64,000 bases of DNA from UBA6054 sp963975575 (GCA_963975575.1 CAXBHL010000001.1:1302001-1366000), one strand, 5' to 3'; shown: positions 1 through 8,343, counted from the first letter of the stretch. The notes: a model not told the origin generated them from the sequence alone. Translations and numbers: made by a program.

Positions 1-402
1 ACGGTCGCGACGACGGCCAGCGTTCGGGGATATCTGGCGTCGCTCCCGCCGGACCGCCGGGCCGATTGCGAGAAGCTCGCGGCCATCATGGAGTCGGTCG
101 TCAAGGAAGCGCCGAAGATGTGGGGCCCGTCCATCGTGGGCTTCGGGAGCTACCACTACGTCTACGAGTCCGGGCGCGAGGGAGACATGTGCCTGACCGG
201 GTTCTCGTCGCGATCGAACGCGATCACGGCCTACATCGCCGGGGGGTTCGAGGGCCAGGCCGAGTTGATGGCCAGGCTGGGCACGTACAAGACAGGAAAG
301 GCGTGCCTGTACATGAAATCGTTGGCGAACGTCGATCAGAAAGTGCTCAAAGAGCTGATCAAGCGGTCGGTCCGGCACGTCAAGACGCTGTACCCCGGGT
401 GA
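1..402 (+). CDS. DUF1801 (YdhG-like) protein, 5' end outside the window
   Basis: The reading frame is open from base 1 to the TGA at 400-402, so the start lies upstream of the window and 133 codons are visible. The pattern fits the DUF1801/YdhG family: a V-x-x-Y-L-x-x-L-P-P-x-R-R segment near the left edge, then M-W-G-P-S-I-V-G-F-G, a G-F-S-S-R motif and a C-terminal Y-x-K-x-L-x-x-V helix. These are small single-domain cytoplasmic proteins with no established enzymatic role. Only about ten N-terminal residues seem to be missing compared with the family. It converges on the aminotransferase gene, 63 bases away. I saw no clear terminator in the gap. Confidence 0.85.
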   Translation, partial: TVATTASVRGYLASLPPDRRADCEKLAAIMESVVKEAPKMWGPSIVGFGSYHYVYESGREGDMCLTGFSSRSNAITAYIAGGFEGQAELMARLGTYKTGKACLYMKSLANVDQKVLKELIKRSVRHVKTLYPG

Positions 403-465
403 TCGGGTTGATGGACCGAGGCCGGGCGAGGAACCCGGGCGACCGCGGGGGCTGAAGCCCGCTGC

Positions 466-1728
466 TCACTTCAGGGTGGCGACGAACTTGGCAAACCGGT
501 CCATCCCCTTGTTGATCTGGTCTTCGGAACAGGCGAACGAGATGCGGAGGTGGTTCTTGCCGCAGCCGCCGAAGTCCTCGCCGGGAACAAAGGCGACGTG
601 GGCCTCGTCGAGCAGGGCTTCGGAGAACGACAGGGCCGAATCCACCGTGACCCCCTTGGGCGTCTTCTTGCCGAACAGGGCCGAAACGTCGGGAAACACG
701 TAGAACGCGCCCTGCGGCTTGACGCAGGTCACGCCGGGGATCGATGCCAGGCGGTCCATGATCAGGTCCGCCCGCTTGGCGAAGGCCTTGCGCATGGACT
801 CGACCTCGGCCGCCACGCCGGGGTCGGTCAACGCGTGGCGGATGGCGGCGTAGTTGAAGCTGGTGATGTTGGTGGACATCTGGCCCTGGAGCGTGGCCAT
901 GGCGTTGATGAACTTCTTGCCGAACTCGCCCGGCATGCACGCGAAGCCGATCCGCCAGCCCGTCATGGCGAAGGCCTTGGACATGCCGTTGAGCGTGATC
1001 GTCCGCTCGGCGACTTCGGGGATCGAGCCGATCGAGAAGTGCGGCACGTCGGCGTAGACGATCTTCTCGTAGATCTCGTCCGTCAGGATGACCAGATTCG
1101 GCGCGACCTCACGGGCATCATGCACAACCTGAGCGATGGCCCGCAGGTCGGATTCTGGGTACATCGTGCCCAGCGGGTTTGACGGTGAGTTGAGGATCAG
1201 CAGGCGGCTGCGGGGGTTGATGGCCTTGCGGAGCTGCTCGGGGTCGAGGCGGAAGTCGGTCGCGGGCGTGGTCTCCAGTTCGACCACCTTGCCGCCGGCC
1301 ATCTCGCAGATGGGGGCGTAGGAGACCCACGCCGGGACGGGCAGGAGCATTTCCCAGGGCGCTTCGCCCGGGGCGGGCGGGTCGAACAGGCAGTGGATGG
1401 CGGTATAGAGAACGTGCTTGCCGCCGGCCCCGATGGCGATGTGCTCGCCGGTCAGGCCCGGGATGCCGTTCTCGTCAGTGAACTTCCTCGCCACCGCGTT
1501 CCGGGTCGCCATATCGCCCATGGTGGGGGTGTACTTGGTGTCCCCGGCCAGAAGGGAGTCGATCGCGGCTTGCTTGATCGAGTGGGGTGTGTCAAAGTCC
1601 GGCTCGCCGGCCGCGAAACCGATGACGTCCACGCCCGAGGCCTTCATGGCCTTGGCCCGGTTGTTCAAGGCGACCGTGACGGACGGCTTCAGGGAGGAAA
1701 CGCGGTGGGAGAGGGTGGGGTGCGGCAT
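466..1728 (-). CDS. Class I/II PLP-dependent aminotransferase, aspartate aminotransferase type
   Basis: This 420-residue fold-type I aminotransferase probably transfers the amino group between aspartate and 2-oxoglutarate; a related substrate such as prephenate is possible. Visible motifs are the N-terminal G-F-A-A-G-E-P-D-F-D-T-P (37-48), N-S-P-S-N-P-L-G (180-187), D-E-I-Y-E (217-221, Asp217 contacting the PLP pyridine) and S-K-A-F-A-M-T-G-W-R-I-G (250-261), with Lys251 as the Schiff-base lysine. This is the subgroup Ib AspAT pattern. The frame stays open a further 158 codons upstream, but family homology begins at the ATG at 1728. A TACCCT box ends 8 bases before that ATG, and there is no Shine-Dalgarno. 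It is divergent from rpsO. Confidence 0.9.
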   Translation of the reverse strand: MPHPTLSHRVSSLKPSVTVALNNRAKAMKASGVDVIGFAAGEPDFDTPHSIKQAAIDSLLAGDTKYTPTMGDMATRNAVARKFTDENGIPGLTGEHIAIGAGGKHVLYTAIHCLFDPPAPGEAPWEMLLPVPAWVSYAPICEMAGGKVVELETTPATDFRLDPEQLRKAINPRSRLLILNSPSNPLGTMYPESDLRAIAQVVHDAREVAPNLVILTDEIYEKIVYADVPHFSIGSIPEVAERTITLNGMSKAFAMTGWRIGFACMPGEFGKKFINAMATLQGQMSTNITSFNYAAIRHALTDPGVAAEVESMRKAFAKRADLIMDRLASIPGVTCVKPQGAFYVFPDVSALFGKKTPKGVTVDSALSFSEALLDEAHVAFVPGEDFGGCGKNHLRISFACSEDQINKGMDRFAKFVATLK

Positions 1729-1736
1729 GGTGGGGG

Positions 1737-1742
1737 AGGGTA
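1737..1742 (-). promoter_or_regulatory. -10-like box TACCCT for the aminotransferase gene
   Basis: Reading the minus strand, TACCCT is followed by 8 bases and then the ATG. Transcription would start at or within a base or two of the start codon, giving a leaderless mRNA, which fits the lack of a ribosome binding site. No good -35 was seen. Confidence 0.4.
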
Positions 1743-1907
1743 GTGGGGGTGGGGCCGGAAGGCACGAAATTGGCCGATCCGGCGTGCCCGGATCGGGGAC
1801 CGGCCCCGGCCGGGCCTGCCCCCTGAGGGGTGTCTGAGCGGGTTTGGGGACCGGAACCGAACTCCCGGGCGCCTGGGGGCCTGGCACGTCGATACGCCCG
1901 GGGCGTC

Positions 1908-1936
1908 TAGACCCCACATCGGCCCCTGCATATGCT
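1908..1936 (+). promoter_or_regulatory. Sigma-70-like promoter of rpsO
   Basis: TAGACC (1908-1913) and TATGCT (1931-1936) are separated by 17 bases. Each matches 4 or 5 positions of the TTGACA/TATAAT consensus. Predicted initiation near 1943 leaves a leader of about 75 bases before rpsO. Confidence 0.55.
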
Positions 1937-1940
1937 TGGG

Positions 1941-2017
1941 GACCCCCGCAGCGGGGTTCGGCGGCGATCTTTGTCGGGACTGGCCCGGCACGGACGCCCG
2001 CGACACAAGGAGAATCC
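1941..2017 (+). promoter_or_regulatory. rpsO 5' leader with a small hairpin
   Basis: The leader holds a CCCCG/CGGGG hairpin with a three-base loop (1944-1956), a second G/C-rich segment around 1974-1988, and the Shine-Dalgarno ACAAGGAGA (2005-2013) just ahead of the ATG. S15 mRNAs are autoregulated in several phyla through unrelated leader structures, so a regulatory role is plausible here. I do not recognise a known S15 leader motif. Confidence 0.3.
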
Positions 2018-2287
2018 ATGCCCCTGGCACCCGAGAAGAAGACCGACATCATCAAGGACTTTGCCCGCGACGGAAAGGACACCGGCTCGCCCGAGGTCCA
2101 GATCGCGATCCTGACGGCCCGCATCCAGCAGGTCGCCACGCACTTGCGTGCGAACAAGCAGGACGCGCACAACCGACGCGGCCTCGTGCAGATGGTTTCC
2201 AAGCGGAACCGGCTGCTCCGCTATCTCAGCCGCACGGATAACGACGCCTACAAGGCGACGATCCAGAAGCTGGGCCTGCGTAAGTAA
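2018..2287 (+). CDS. rpsO: 30S ribosomal protein S15
   Basis: The 89-residue product matches the usual length of S15, which binds 16S rRNA at the three-way junction of helices 20-22 and helps nucleate the platform of the small subunit. Recognisable segments are the D-T-G-S-P-E-V-Q-I-A-I-L-T helix start, T-H-L-R-A-N-K-Q-D, H-N-R-R-G-L, V-S-K-R-N-R-L-L-R-Y-L and the C-terminal Y-x-x-x-I-x-K-L-G-L-R. The ATG at 2018 is preceded by the purine-rich ACAAGGAGA. The frame is open upstream to 1844, but that extension has no S15 homology. A strong terminator follows directly, so rpsO can be transcribed alone. pnp lies 291 bases downstream, as in the conserved rpsO-pnp arrangement. Confidence 0.98.
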   Translation: MPLAPEKKTDIIKDFARDGKDTGSPEVQIAILTARIQQVATHLRANKQDAHNRRGLVQMVSKRNRLLRYLSRTDNDAYKATIQKLGLRK

Positions 2288-2295
2288 CTCCTCGA

Positions 2296-2327
2296 CCCCG
2301 CGTGCTCGAAACGGCACGCGGGGTTTT
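2296..2327 (+). terminator. Rho-independent terminator after rpsO
   Basis: A perfect 10-bp stem, CCCCGCGTGC (2296-2305) with GCACGCGGGG (2314-2323), closes an 8-base loop and is followed by TTTT. It begins 8 bases after the rpsO stop codon. Confidence 0.9.
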
Positions 2328-2578
2328 CGTATCGGGCCCGCGGGAGCGGCAGTGGGCGCCGGACAGCACGACCGACGGGGCGCGTCGGAAGACCGGGGAT
2401 CGGCCCCGGAAGCCCCGGACCGATTGGTCGCATCAGTCCTGTCCCACGCCTTCTGCCACTCGTTCCGTGAGGGCGGGCCCGAACATGTCGGCAAGCCGCG
2501 TCCGTCCGAGCCACTGGGGCCCGGGGTTCGGACGCAGCGGGGCTCCTCACGTCCCGCCAAACAAAGAAAGCGGAATAC

Positions 2579-4876
2579 ATGACAACCCAAGCGATCGTCG
2601 TCGAGAAGGAAATCGGCGGCCGGACGATGCGGATCGAGACTGGCAAAGTCGCCAAGCTCGCCACCGCGGCCCTGCTCATCACCCACGGCGAGACGACCGT
2701 GATGTGCACGGTGATGCGGGCCGCCCCCCGTCCCGGTCTGGACTTCTTCCCCATGCAGGTCGACTACCGCGAGAAGCTCTCGGCCGGCGGCAAGTTCCCC
2801 GGCGGCTTCCGCAAGCGTGAGGGCGCTCCCAACGAGAAGGAAGTCCTCACCATGCGGATGATCGATCGCCCGATCCGTCCGCTGTTCCCCGATGGGTTCA
2901 TCGAAGAGGTCCAGATCCAGTGCTGGGTCATGAGCCACGACGGCGAGAACGACGCCGACGTGATCGCCGGCACCGGCGCCGCCGCCGCGCTGGCCATGTC
3001 GGACTGCCCCTTCGAGGGGCCGCTGGCCACCGTCCGCGTTGCCCGCATCTTCACCGATGATGGCCCGCAGTTCATTCTCAACCCGACCGTCTCGCAGCTC
3101 GAGTACTCCGATCTGGACCTCGTGCTCGCCGGTCACAACGACGGCGTGAACATGATCGAGGTCGGCGCGGCCGAGGTTCCCGACGAGGACATCCTCGAGG
3201 CGATCAAGTTCGGCTACAACGAGGGCATCAAGCCCATCCTCGCACTGATCGGGGAGCTGGCCAAGAAGGTCGGCAAGGAGAAGCGCCTCGGCGACCACAT
3301 GAACATCGTCCCCGACGAGGTCATGGCCAAGGTCAAGAAGGCCTGCGAGAAGGAGCTGACCGAGGCCCGCCAGATCAAGGGCAAGCACGAGCGCGGCGAG
3401 GCCGTCAGCGCCATCAAGAAGAAGATGCTCGACGAGCACTTCGCCGAGAAGGTCGACGGCACCGTCGAGCAGGCCGAGTCTTCCCGCCTGGCCCGGCGCC
3501 AGGCCGGCGAGGCGTTCCGCACCCTCGAGAAGAAGATCACCCGCAAGCTGATCATCGAGAAGGGCGTGCGGGCCGACGGACGCAAGTTCAAGGAGATCCG
3601 TCCGCTGGAGATGCAGGTCGGCTACTTCGCCCGCAACCACGGCTCGGCGTTCTTCCAGCGCGGCGAGACCCAGTCGCTGGTGTCCTGCACCCTGGGCACC
3701 GGCAAGGACGAGCAGATCGTCGACGGCCTGCTGCCCGAGTACTCCAAGAAGTTCTACCTGCACTACAACTTCCCGCCCTTCTGCGTCGGCGAAGCCGGGC
3801 GCATCATGGGCCCGGGTCGTCGTGAGGTCGGACACGGCGCGCTGGCCGAGCGTTCGCTGCTCGGCGTGCTGCCCAGCCCCGAGGACTTCCCCTACACCAT
3901 CCGCCTGGTCTCGGACATCACAGAGTCCAACGGTTCCTCGTCGATGGCCTCGGTCACCGGCGGCTGCCTGGCGCTGATGGACGCGGGCGTGCCCATCTCC
4001 AACACCTGCGCCGGTATCTCGGTCGGTCGGTTCACCGACGACAACGACAAGAACGAGGTCTTCGTCACCGACATCATCGGTGAGGAGGACTTCTTCGGCG
4101 ACATGGACTTCAAGGTCTCCGGCACCCGCGAGGGCATCACCGGCATCCAGCTAGACCTTAAGGCCCGCGGCCTGAACTTCGATCAGATCGAGGTCATCTT
4201 CGAGCAGGCCAAGGTCGGTCGCCTCGAGATCATCGAGAAGATGGAGAAGGTCCTCCCCGGGCCCCGCGCCGAGATCAGCCGCCACGCACCGCGTCTGCTG
4301 CAGCTCAAGATCGAGGTCGACAAGATCGGCAAGCTCATCGGACCCGGCGGCAAGACCATCCGCGCCCTGCAGGACAAGTACGGCGTCAACATCGACGTCG
4401 AGGACGACGGCACCGTGCTGGTCTCCTCGCCCAACGCCGAGAGCGTCGAGCGGGCCCAGGCCGAGATCGGCGCCCTCTGCGAGGACGTCAAGGTCGGCAC
4501 CGTCTACGAGGGCCGCGTCGTGTCCACCAAGGACTTCGGCGCCTTCATCGAGATCGCCCCCGGTACCGACGGCATGTGCCACATCTCCGAACTCGGCGAG
4601 GGCTACGTCCAGTCCGTGTCCGACGTGGTCAAGGTCGGGGACACCGTGCGGGTCAAGGTGATCCTGGTCGACGACCAGGGCCGCATCAAGCTCAGCCGCA
4701 AGGCCGCCCTGACCCCCGAGGAGCGGGAGAAGGAACTGGCCGAGCGTGGCCCCCGTCCGGAGCGGTCCGACCGCGACGGCGACCGGGGTGACCGGGGCGG
4801 ACGCGGCGGGGACCGTGGCGGTCGCGGGCGTGGCCCGCGGCGTGACCGCGAGTCCGAGCCCGCCACCGCCGAGTGA
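2579..4876 (+). CDS. pnp: Polyribonucleotide nucleotidyltransferase (PNPase)
   Basis: This 765-residue trimeric exoribonuclease degrades RNA 3'-5' by phosphorolysis and can also add 3' tails. The two RNase PH-like halves are present. The second has G-S-S-S-M-A-S near residues 452-458 and D-I-I-G-E-E-D-F-F-G-D-M-D-F near 499-512, which include the catalytic aspartates and phosphate-binding serines. A KH domain with I-G-P-G-G-K follows at about 570-630, then an S1 domain at about 638-710. The last 50 residues are a charged tail rich in arginine, glycine and aspartate (D-R-G-D-R-G-G-R-G-G type). The ATG at 2579 begins the normal N-terminus. The Shine-Dalgarno is weak. The 250-base upstream leader shows no convincing promoter and could carry autoregulation. 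Confidence 0.98.
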   Translation: MTTQAIVVEKEIGGRTMRIETGKVAKLATAALLITHGETTVMCTVMRAAPRPGLDFFPMQVDYREKLSAGGKFPGGFRKREGAPNEKEVLTMRMIDRPIRPLFPDGFIEEVQIQCWVMSHDGENDADVIAGTGAAAALAMSDCPFEGPLATVRVARIFTDDGPQFILNPTVSQLEYSDLDLVLAGHNDGVNMIEVGAAEVPDEDILEAIKFGYNEGIKPILALIGELAKKVGKEKRLGDHMNIVPDEVMAKVKKACEKELTEARQIKGKHERGEAVSAIKKKMLDEHFAEKVDGTVEQAESSRLARRQAGEAFRTLEKKITRKLIIEKGVRADGRKFKEIRPLEMQVGYFARNHGSAFFQRGETQSLVSCTLGTGKDEQIVDGLLPEYSKKFYLHYNFPPFCVGEAGRIMGPGRREVGHGALAERSLLGVLPSPEDFPYTIRLVSDITESNGSSSMASVTGGCLALMDAGVPISNTCAGISVGRFTDDNDKNEVFVTDIIGEEDFFGDMDFKVSGTREGITGIQLDLKARGLNFDQIEVIFEQAKVGRLEIIEKMEKVLPGPRAEISRHAPRLLQLKIEVDKIGKLIGPGGKTIRALQDKYGVNIDVEDDGTVLVSSPNAESVERAQAEIGALCEDVKVGTVYEGRVVSTKDFGAFIEIAPGTDGMCHISELGEGYVQSVSDVVKVGDTVRVKVILVDDQGRIKLSRKAALTPEEREKELAERGPRPERSDRDGDRGDRGGRGGDRGGRGRGPRRDRESEPATAE

Positions 4877-4935
4877 TTTCGGTCGGATCAGGCCTCGAAG
4901 GGGCTGATCCGGTGGTTCAACTAGGGTTACAACCG

Positions 4936-4967
4936 CACCCCTCCGGGATCGTCCCGGAGGGGTGTTT
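4936..4967 (+). terminator. Rho-independent terminator after pnp
   Basis: CCCCTCCGGGA (4938-4948) pairs with TCCCGGAGGGG (4952-4962) around a TCG loop. The stem extends by CA/TG on the outside and is followed by a short T run. It lies about 60 bases after the pnp stop. Confidence 0.85.
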
Positions 4968-4993
4968 GACGCGCGGGCAAGGTCTGGTAGGCT
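4966..4993 (+). promoter_or_regulatory. Sigma-70-like promoter of the cold-shock-domain gene
   Basis: TTGACG (4966-4971) and TAGGCT (4988-4993) are spaced by 16 bases, directly after the pnp terminator. Initiation would fall near 5000. That gives either a leaderless start at the ATG at 5002 or a leader of about 59 bases to the ATG at 5059. Confidence 0.6.
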
Positions 4994-5058
4994 AGGGCAT
5001 TATGGGGCATGCCTCGGCTCGTGGGGAGTCGTTCGCCGTCCGCCCGATCGGGGGCCTT

Positions 5059-5352
5059 ATGTCAGACAGCCCGACCACACTCGAGGGCATCGAGGGACAA
5101 GTCAAATGGTTCGATCCCCGCAAGGGGTTCGGCTTCATCGTCGGTCCGGAAGGTCAGGACATCTTCGTCCACTTCACCGTGATCGAGGGCGACGGGTTCC
5201 GGGTGCTCCGCGACGGTTCGGGCGTCATCTATGACGCCGAGCGGTCCGAGAAGGGCTGGCGGGCGACCCGGGTCGCAAGGTCGGAGACGCAGGAGGAAGT
5301 GCCCGAGGTCGTGGTCCCCCGGCGGACCTACTCCCGGTCGCCGCGTCGCTGA
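5059..5352 (+). CDS. Cold-shock-domain nucleic-acid-binding protein
   Basis: The 97-residue product carries one cold-shock domain at about residues 12-75. G-Q-V-K-W-F-D-P-R-K-G-F-G-F-I contains RNP1, and D-I-F-V-H-F-T-V-I contains RNP2. Such proteins bind single-stranded nucleic acid and melt RNA structure. The basic tail (P-R-R-T-Y-S-R-S-P-R-R) is longer than in classical CspA-type proteins. I prefer the ATG at 5059 because homology starts a few residues later and a GGGGG run lies 6 bases upstream. An in-frame ATG at 5002 sits 8 bases behind the -10 box and would add 19 residues of low similarity, so it cannot be excluded. Confidence 0.85.
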   Translation: MSDSPTTLEGIEGQVKWFDPRKGFGFIVGPEGQDIFVHFTVIEGDGFRVLRDGSGVIYDAERSEKGWRATRVARSETQEEVPEVVVPRRTYSRSPRR

Positions 5353-5377
5353 CCCGCCCCGCGGTCAACAATCCCAT

Positions 5378-6256
5378 ATGGGCGGACTGGCCATGGTTGG
5401 AATCGGGCTCGGTGTCGGGCTGCTGCTCGGCGCCGGGGCGGGCGTGGTCGCGTCCCGGGTGATCGTCCGCCGGGCGGTCGGGCGGGTCCGTGTGGCCGAA
5501 CGCCGTGCCCGCTCCGCGGAACGGCTCGCCGAGATCGGCTCGATGACCGGCGGCCTGGCCCACGAGATCAAGAACCCGCTCTCGACCATCGGGCTCAACG
5601 CACAACTGCTCAGCGAGGCGATCGCCGACCTTGAACTGCCCGAGCAGGACAAGGGCCGCATGACCCGCCGGGTCGGGGCGCTCAAGCTCGAGACCGAGCG
5701 ATTGCGGGGCATCCTGTCCGATTTCCTCGAGTACGCCGGTGAGCTGCGACTGGCGGTGGCGCCGGCGGACGTGGGCTCATTGCTCGAACAGCTCGGCGAT
5801 TTTTTCGATCCGCAGGCGCGGGCCGGGGGCGTGCGCCTCCGGGTCGAGGCGCCCCGCACCCCGATCGTGGCGCAGATCGACGGGCCCCACATCAAGCAGG
5901 CGATGCTCAACCTGATGCTCAACGCGGTGTCGGTCATGAACCATCCGGCGATCACCACGCGGGATCTGATCCTGCGGGCCGAGCCGTTCGACGACGACGG
6001 CGTGCCGTCGGTGCGCTTGCACGTGATCGATACCGGGCCCGGCATGACGCCCGAAACGGTCGAAAAGATCTTCCGGCCCTACTTCACCACCCGGGCGGGA
6101 GGGACGGGCCTGGGCCTGCCGACCGCCCGCCGCATCGCCGAGGCCCACGGGGGCCGGCTGGAACTCCACACTACCCCGGGTGTGGGGTCTGATTTTTACC
6201 TGACGGTTCCGGTCGGCGGGGCTCCGGGCGCCGACGCGGGTGTCAGCTCCGCATGA
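5378..6256 (+). CDS. Membrane-anchored sensor histidine kinase, orphan
   Basis: The 292-residue protein has one N-terminal glycine-rich transmembrane segment (about 7-30) and a short arginine-rich linker. A HisKA domain follows with A-H-E-I-K-N-P-L-S (His62 is the phospho-acceptor). The HATPase_c domain shows the N box (L-N-L-M-L-N-A), the G1 box (D-T-G-P-G-M) and the G2 box (G-G-T-G-L-G-L-P). There is no periplasmic sensor domain, so the input is unclear. No response regulator gene is adjacent, so its partner must be elsewhere. ATGs at 5378 and 5393 are both possible. It follows the cold-shock gene by 25 bases and its 3' end overlaps the converging kynU by 14 bases. Confidence 0.88.
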   Translation: MGGLAMVGIGLGVGLLLGAGAGVVASRVIVRRAVGRVRVAERRARSAERLAEIGSMTGGLAHEIKNPLSTIGLNAQLLSEAIADLELPEQDKGRMTRRVGALKLETERLRGILSDFLEYAGELRLAVAPADVGSLLEQLGDFFDPQARAGGVRLRVEAPRTPIVAQIDGPHIKQAMLNLMLNAVSVMNHPAITTRDLILRAEPFDDDGVPSVRLHVIDTGPGMTPETVEKIFRPYFTTRAGGTGLGLPTARRIAEAHGGRLELHTTPGVGSDFYLTVPVGGAPGADAGVSSA

Positions 6257-7508
6257 CCGCGGCGACCCGGGCCGTCGCTTCGATCAGTTCCGCCTCGGTG
6301 TTGAGAATGTCCGGGCACAGCCGCACGAACCACGGGCGGCCCGCGGGGCTCGGCCTCGCGTCGGCGTTGACGCCCGAGGCCTTGAGCCGGCCGACGGCTC
6401 CTTTGCCGTCGGGCGTTGGGATGAGGAGGTAGGCCCCGTGCCCCTCCGTGTCGCGGTTGATGGTGGTGGTTTCCACGCCGGCGTCGTGCAATCGGTCTCG
6501 CAGGAAGGCGAGCTGGCGGAGCGAGTACGCCCGCAACCGTTCGACCCCGAGCGCGAGGGTGAGGTCGAGCCCGGCCCGGCTCTGGTAGTAGGTCAGAATC
6601 GGCGGGGTGGCCTCGAGCCAGGCGTCGCCCCCCGCGGCGTACTCGGGCAGTTCGGTGCGGTGATAGGCGAAGGGCTCGGCCTTGGCGAACCAGCCCGTAT
6701 CGATAGGGGCCGGCTGGTCGGGCGAGGGCACGCCGCCCGGGGTGAGCATGACGTCGGCCAGGGCGAGCCAGCACGCGCCCGCGAGCCCGCGGGTGTACTT
6801 GTAGTTGCCACCGATCATCGCGTCGCAGCCGAGTCGATCCATGTTCACCGGCATGACGCCGGCCGAGTGGTACGCATCGACAAGGACCCGGGCGCCCAGG
6901 TCATGGGCGTGGGCGATGACGCGTTCGATTTGCTCGAGGATCTGGCCGGTTGCGAAAAAAACCTGGCTGACGACGACGAGGTCGGTGCCCGGCTTGATCG
7001 CGGCGATGATTCGGTCGGCCTCGAAGCGGGCGGAGTCGTCGCAGGGGACCCACTTCACGCGGGCACGCCCGCGGTGGGCGTAGGCCTTGAGGACGAAGTC
7101 GATCGAATCGAACTCGCCGCGGGTGGCGACGATGTTGGGGATCTGGCTCGGCAGGGCGTTGATGACGGCCCGGATACCCTGGGCCGCGGAGGTTTTCGGG
7201 ATGACCGCCTTCGGGTCCGTCCGGCCGATCAGCCTGGCCATGCGGGCCCGGTAGGCGTCGCGCTCGGCCAGCCAGGGCTCCCAGGCCCCGTCCATGTCGC
7301 GGTACCAGAGATCCAGGGCCTCGGACACGTCGCGGGCGGTCCGGTCGAGCGGGCGGCCGAGGGAGTGGTTGGCCAGGTAGATCTCATCCGCATTGCGTTC
7401 GAGCGCTCGGGAGAAGAGGGGATGGATGTGCTCGACGAGCCCGGCTTCTGCGAGCGGGCCGTCGCCCAACGCGTTGACGGCGGATTGGATCGGCTGATCG
7501 GCGATCAT
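6243..7508 (-). CDS. kynU: Kynureninase
   Basis: The 421-residue PLP enzyme cleaves L-kynurenine to anthranilate and alanine, or 3-hydroxykynurenine to 3-hydroxyanthranilate. The pattern is kynureninase: Y-L-A-N-H-S-L-G near 44-51, the PLP-phosphate segment around K-T-S-A-A-Q (105-110), D-A-Y-H-S-A-G (211-217, Asp211 contacting the pyridine), G-G-N-Y-K-Y-T-R-G (233-241) with Lys237 as the PLP lysine, and W-F-A-K near 280. Length is normal. The gene starts 2 bases after the kynA stop, so the two form an operon. No kynurenine formamidase or 3-monooxygenase gene is nearby. Confidence 0.95.
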   Translation of the reverse strand: MIADQPIQSAVNALGDGPLAEAGLVEHIHPLFSRALERNADEIYLANHSLGRPLDRTARDVSEALDLWYRDMDGAWEPWLAERDAYRARMARLIGRTDPKAVIPKTSAAQGIRAVINALPSQIPNIVATRGEFDSIDFVLKAYAHRGRARVKWVPCDDSARFEADRIIAAIKPGTDLVVVSQVFFATGQILEQIERVIAHAHDLGARVLVDAYHSAGVMPVNMDRLGCDAMIGGNYKYTRGLAGACWLALADVMLTPGGVPSPDQPAPIDTGWFAKAEPFAYHRTELPEYAAGGDAWLEATPPILTYYQSRAGLDLTLALGVERLRAYSLRQLAFLRDRLHDAGVETTTINRDTEGHGAYLLIPTPDGKGAVGRLKASGVNADARPSPAGRPWFVRLCPDILNTEAELIEATARVAAVMRS

Positions 7509-7510
7509 GC

Positions 7511-8338
7511 TCAGAGCTCCGTGCGGACAGCCCAGAGTTCGGGGAAGAACTCGTGGTCGATCATCTGGCGGAGGAAGTTGGCCCCGGAGGATCCGCCCGT
7601 GCCGGTCTTGAAGCCGATGACCCGCATGACGACCTTCAGGTGGCGGAAACGCCAGAGCGCGATCTGTTCTTCCAGATCCACGAGCTTCTCGCACATCTCG
7701 TAGGCGTCCCAGTGCGCCTTGTGGTCGGCATAGATCGTCTTGAACACGGCCGTCACTCCGGCGTGCTTCTCGTGCGCGGTGCTGATATCGCGGCCCAGCA
7801 CTTCGGACGGGATCGGCATCCCGCGGCGGGCGAGGTGGGCGAGAAAGGCGTCGTAGATGCTCGGGGCGCTGAGGGCGGCGGTGAGCTGTGCGGTGGCGGC
7901 GGGGTCGTGCTTGTGCACGCGGAGCATGCGGGCGTCCTTGTTGCCGAGCATGAACTCGACCGTTCGATACTGAACGCTCTGGAAACCCGAGGCGTGGCCG
8001 AGGACGTGGCGGAACTGGACATACTCCGAGGGCGTCAGCGTGGCGAGCACCGACCACTGATCGATGAGCTGGCTGAAGATGTGCTTCACACGGGCCAGGA
8101 TCTTGAAGGCGGACTCGAGCTCGTCCCGGGCGATGTGGTCCAGAACCGCGGAGAGTTCGTGGATGATGAGCTTGAACCAGAGTTCCGTGGTCTGGTGGAT
8201 GATGATGAACAGCATCTCGTCGTGGTGGTCCGACCGGGGGTGCTGGCTGCTGAGCAGGGTGTCCAGCCCCAGGTAGCCCGAGTAGGTCATCTCGTCGCGG
8301 AGGTCGGTGTGGAGGGTGGGCTCGAAGTCTCTGGCCAT
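7511..8338 (-). CDS. kynA: Tryptophan 2,3-dioxygenase
   Basis: The 275-residue haem enzyme opens the indole ring of L-tryptophan to N-formylkynurenine, the first step of kynurenine catabolism. Family motifs are T-Y-S-G-Y-L-x-L-D-x-L-L (18-29), H-H-D-E-M-L-F-I-I-I-H-Q-T-T-E-L-W (38-54) and the C-terminal R-F-R-H-L-K (230-235, His233 the probable haem ligand), followed by K-T-G-T-G-G-S-S-G. The frame is open upstream for another 56 codons, but the protein family starts at the ATG at 8338. TATCCT ends 5 bases before that codon, suggesting a leaderless message. It is co-transcribed with kynU. Confidence 0.96.
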   Translation of the reverse strand: MARDFEPTLHTDLRDEMTYSGYLGLDTLLSSQHPRSDHHDEMLFIIIHQTTELWFKLIIHELSAVLDHIARDELESAFKILARVKHIFSQLIDQWSVLATLTPSEYVQFRHVLGHASGFQSVQYRTVEFMLGNKDARMLRVHKHDPAATAQLTAALSAPSIYDAFLAHLARRGMPIPSEVLGRDISTAHEKHAGVTAVFKTIYADHKAHWDAYEMCEKLVDLEEQIALWRFRHLKVVMRVIGFKTGTGGSSGANFLRQMIDHEFFPELWAVRTEL

Positions 8339-8343
8339 GGGGG

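Noticed and set aside
1729..2202. N-terminal extension of the aminotransferase to 578 residues
   Set aside because: The extension is antisense to rpsO and its leader and has no similarity to the family; a TACCCT box supports the ATG at 1728.
2331..2578. Possible small gene between rpsO and pnp
   Set aside because: The open frames here run into pnp in other frames and have no ribosome binding site or recognisable protein; the region is better read as the pnp leader.
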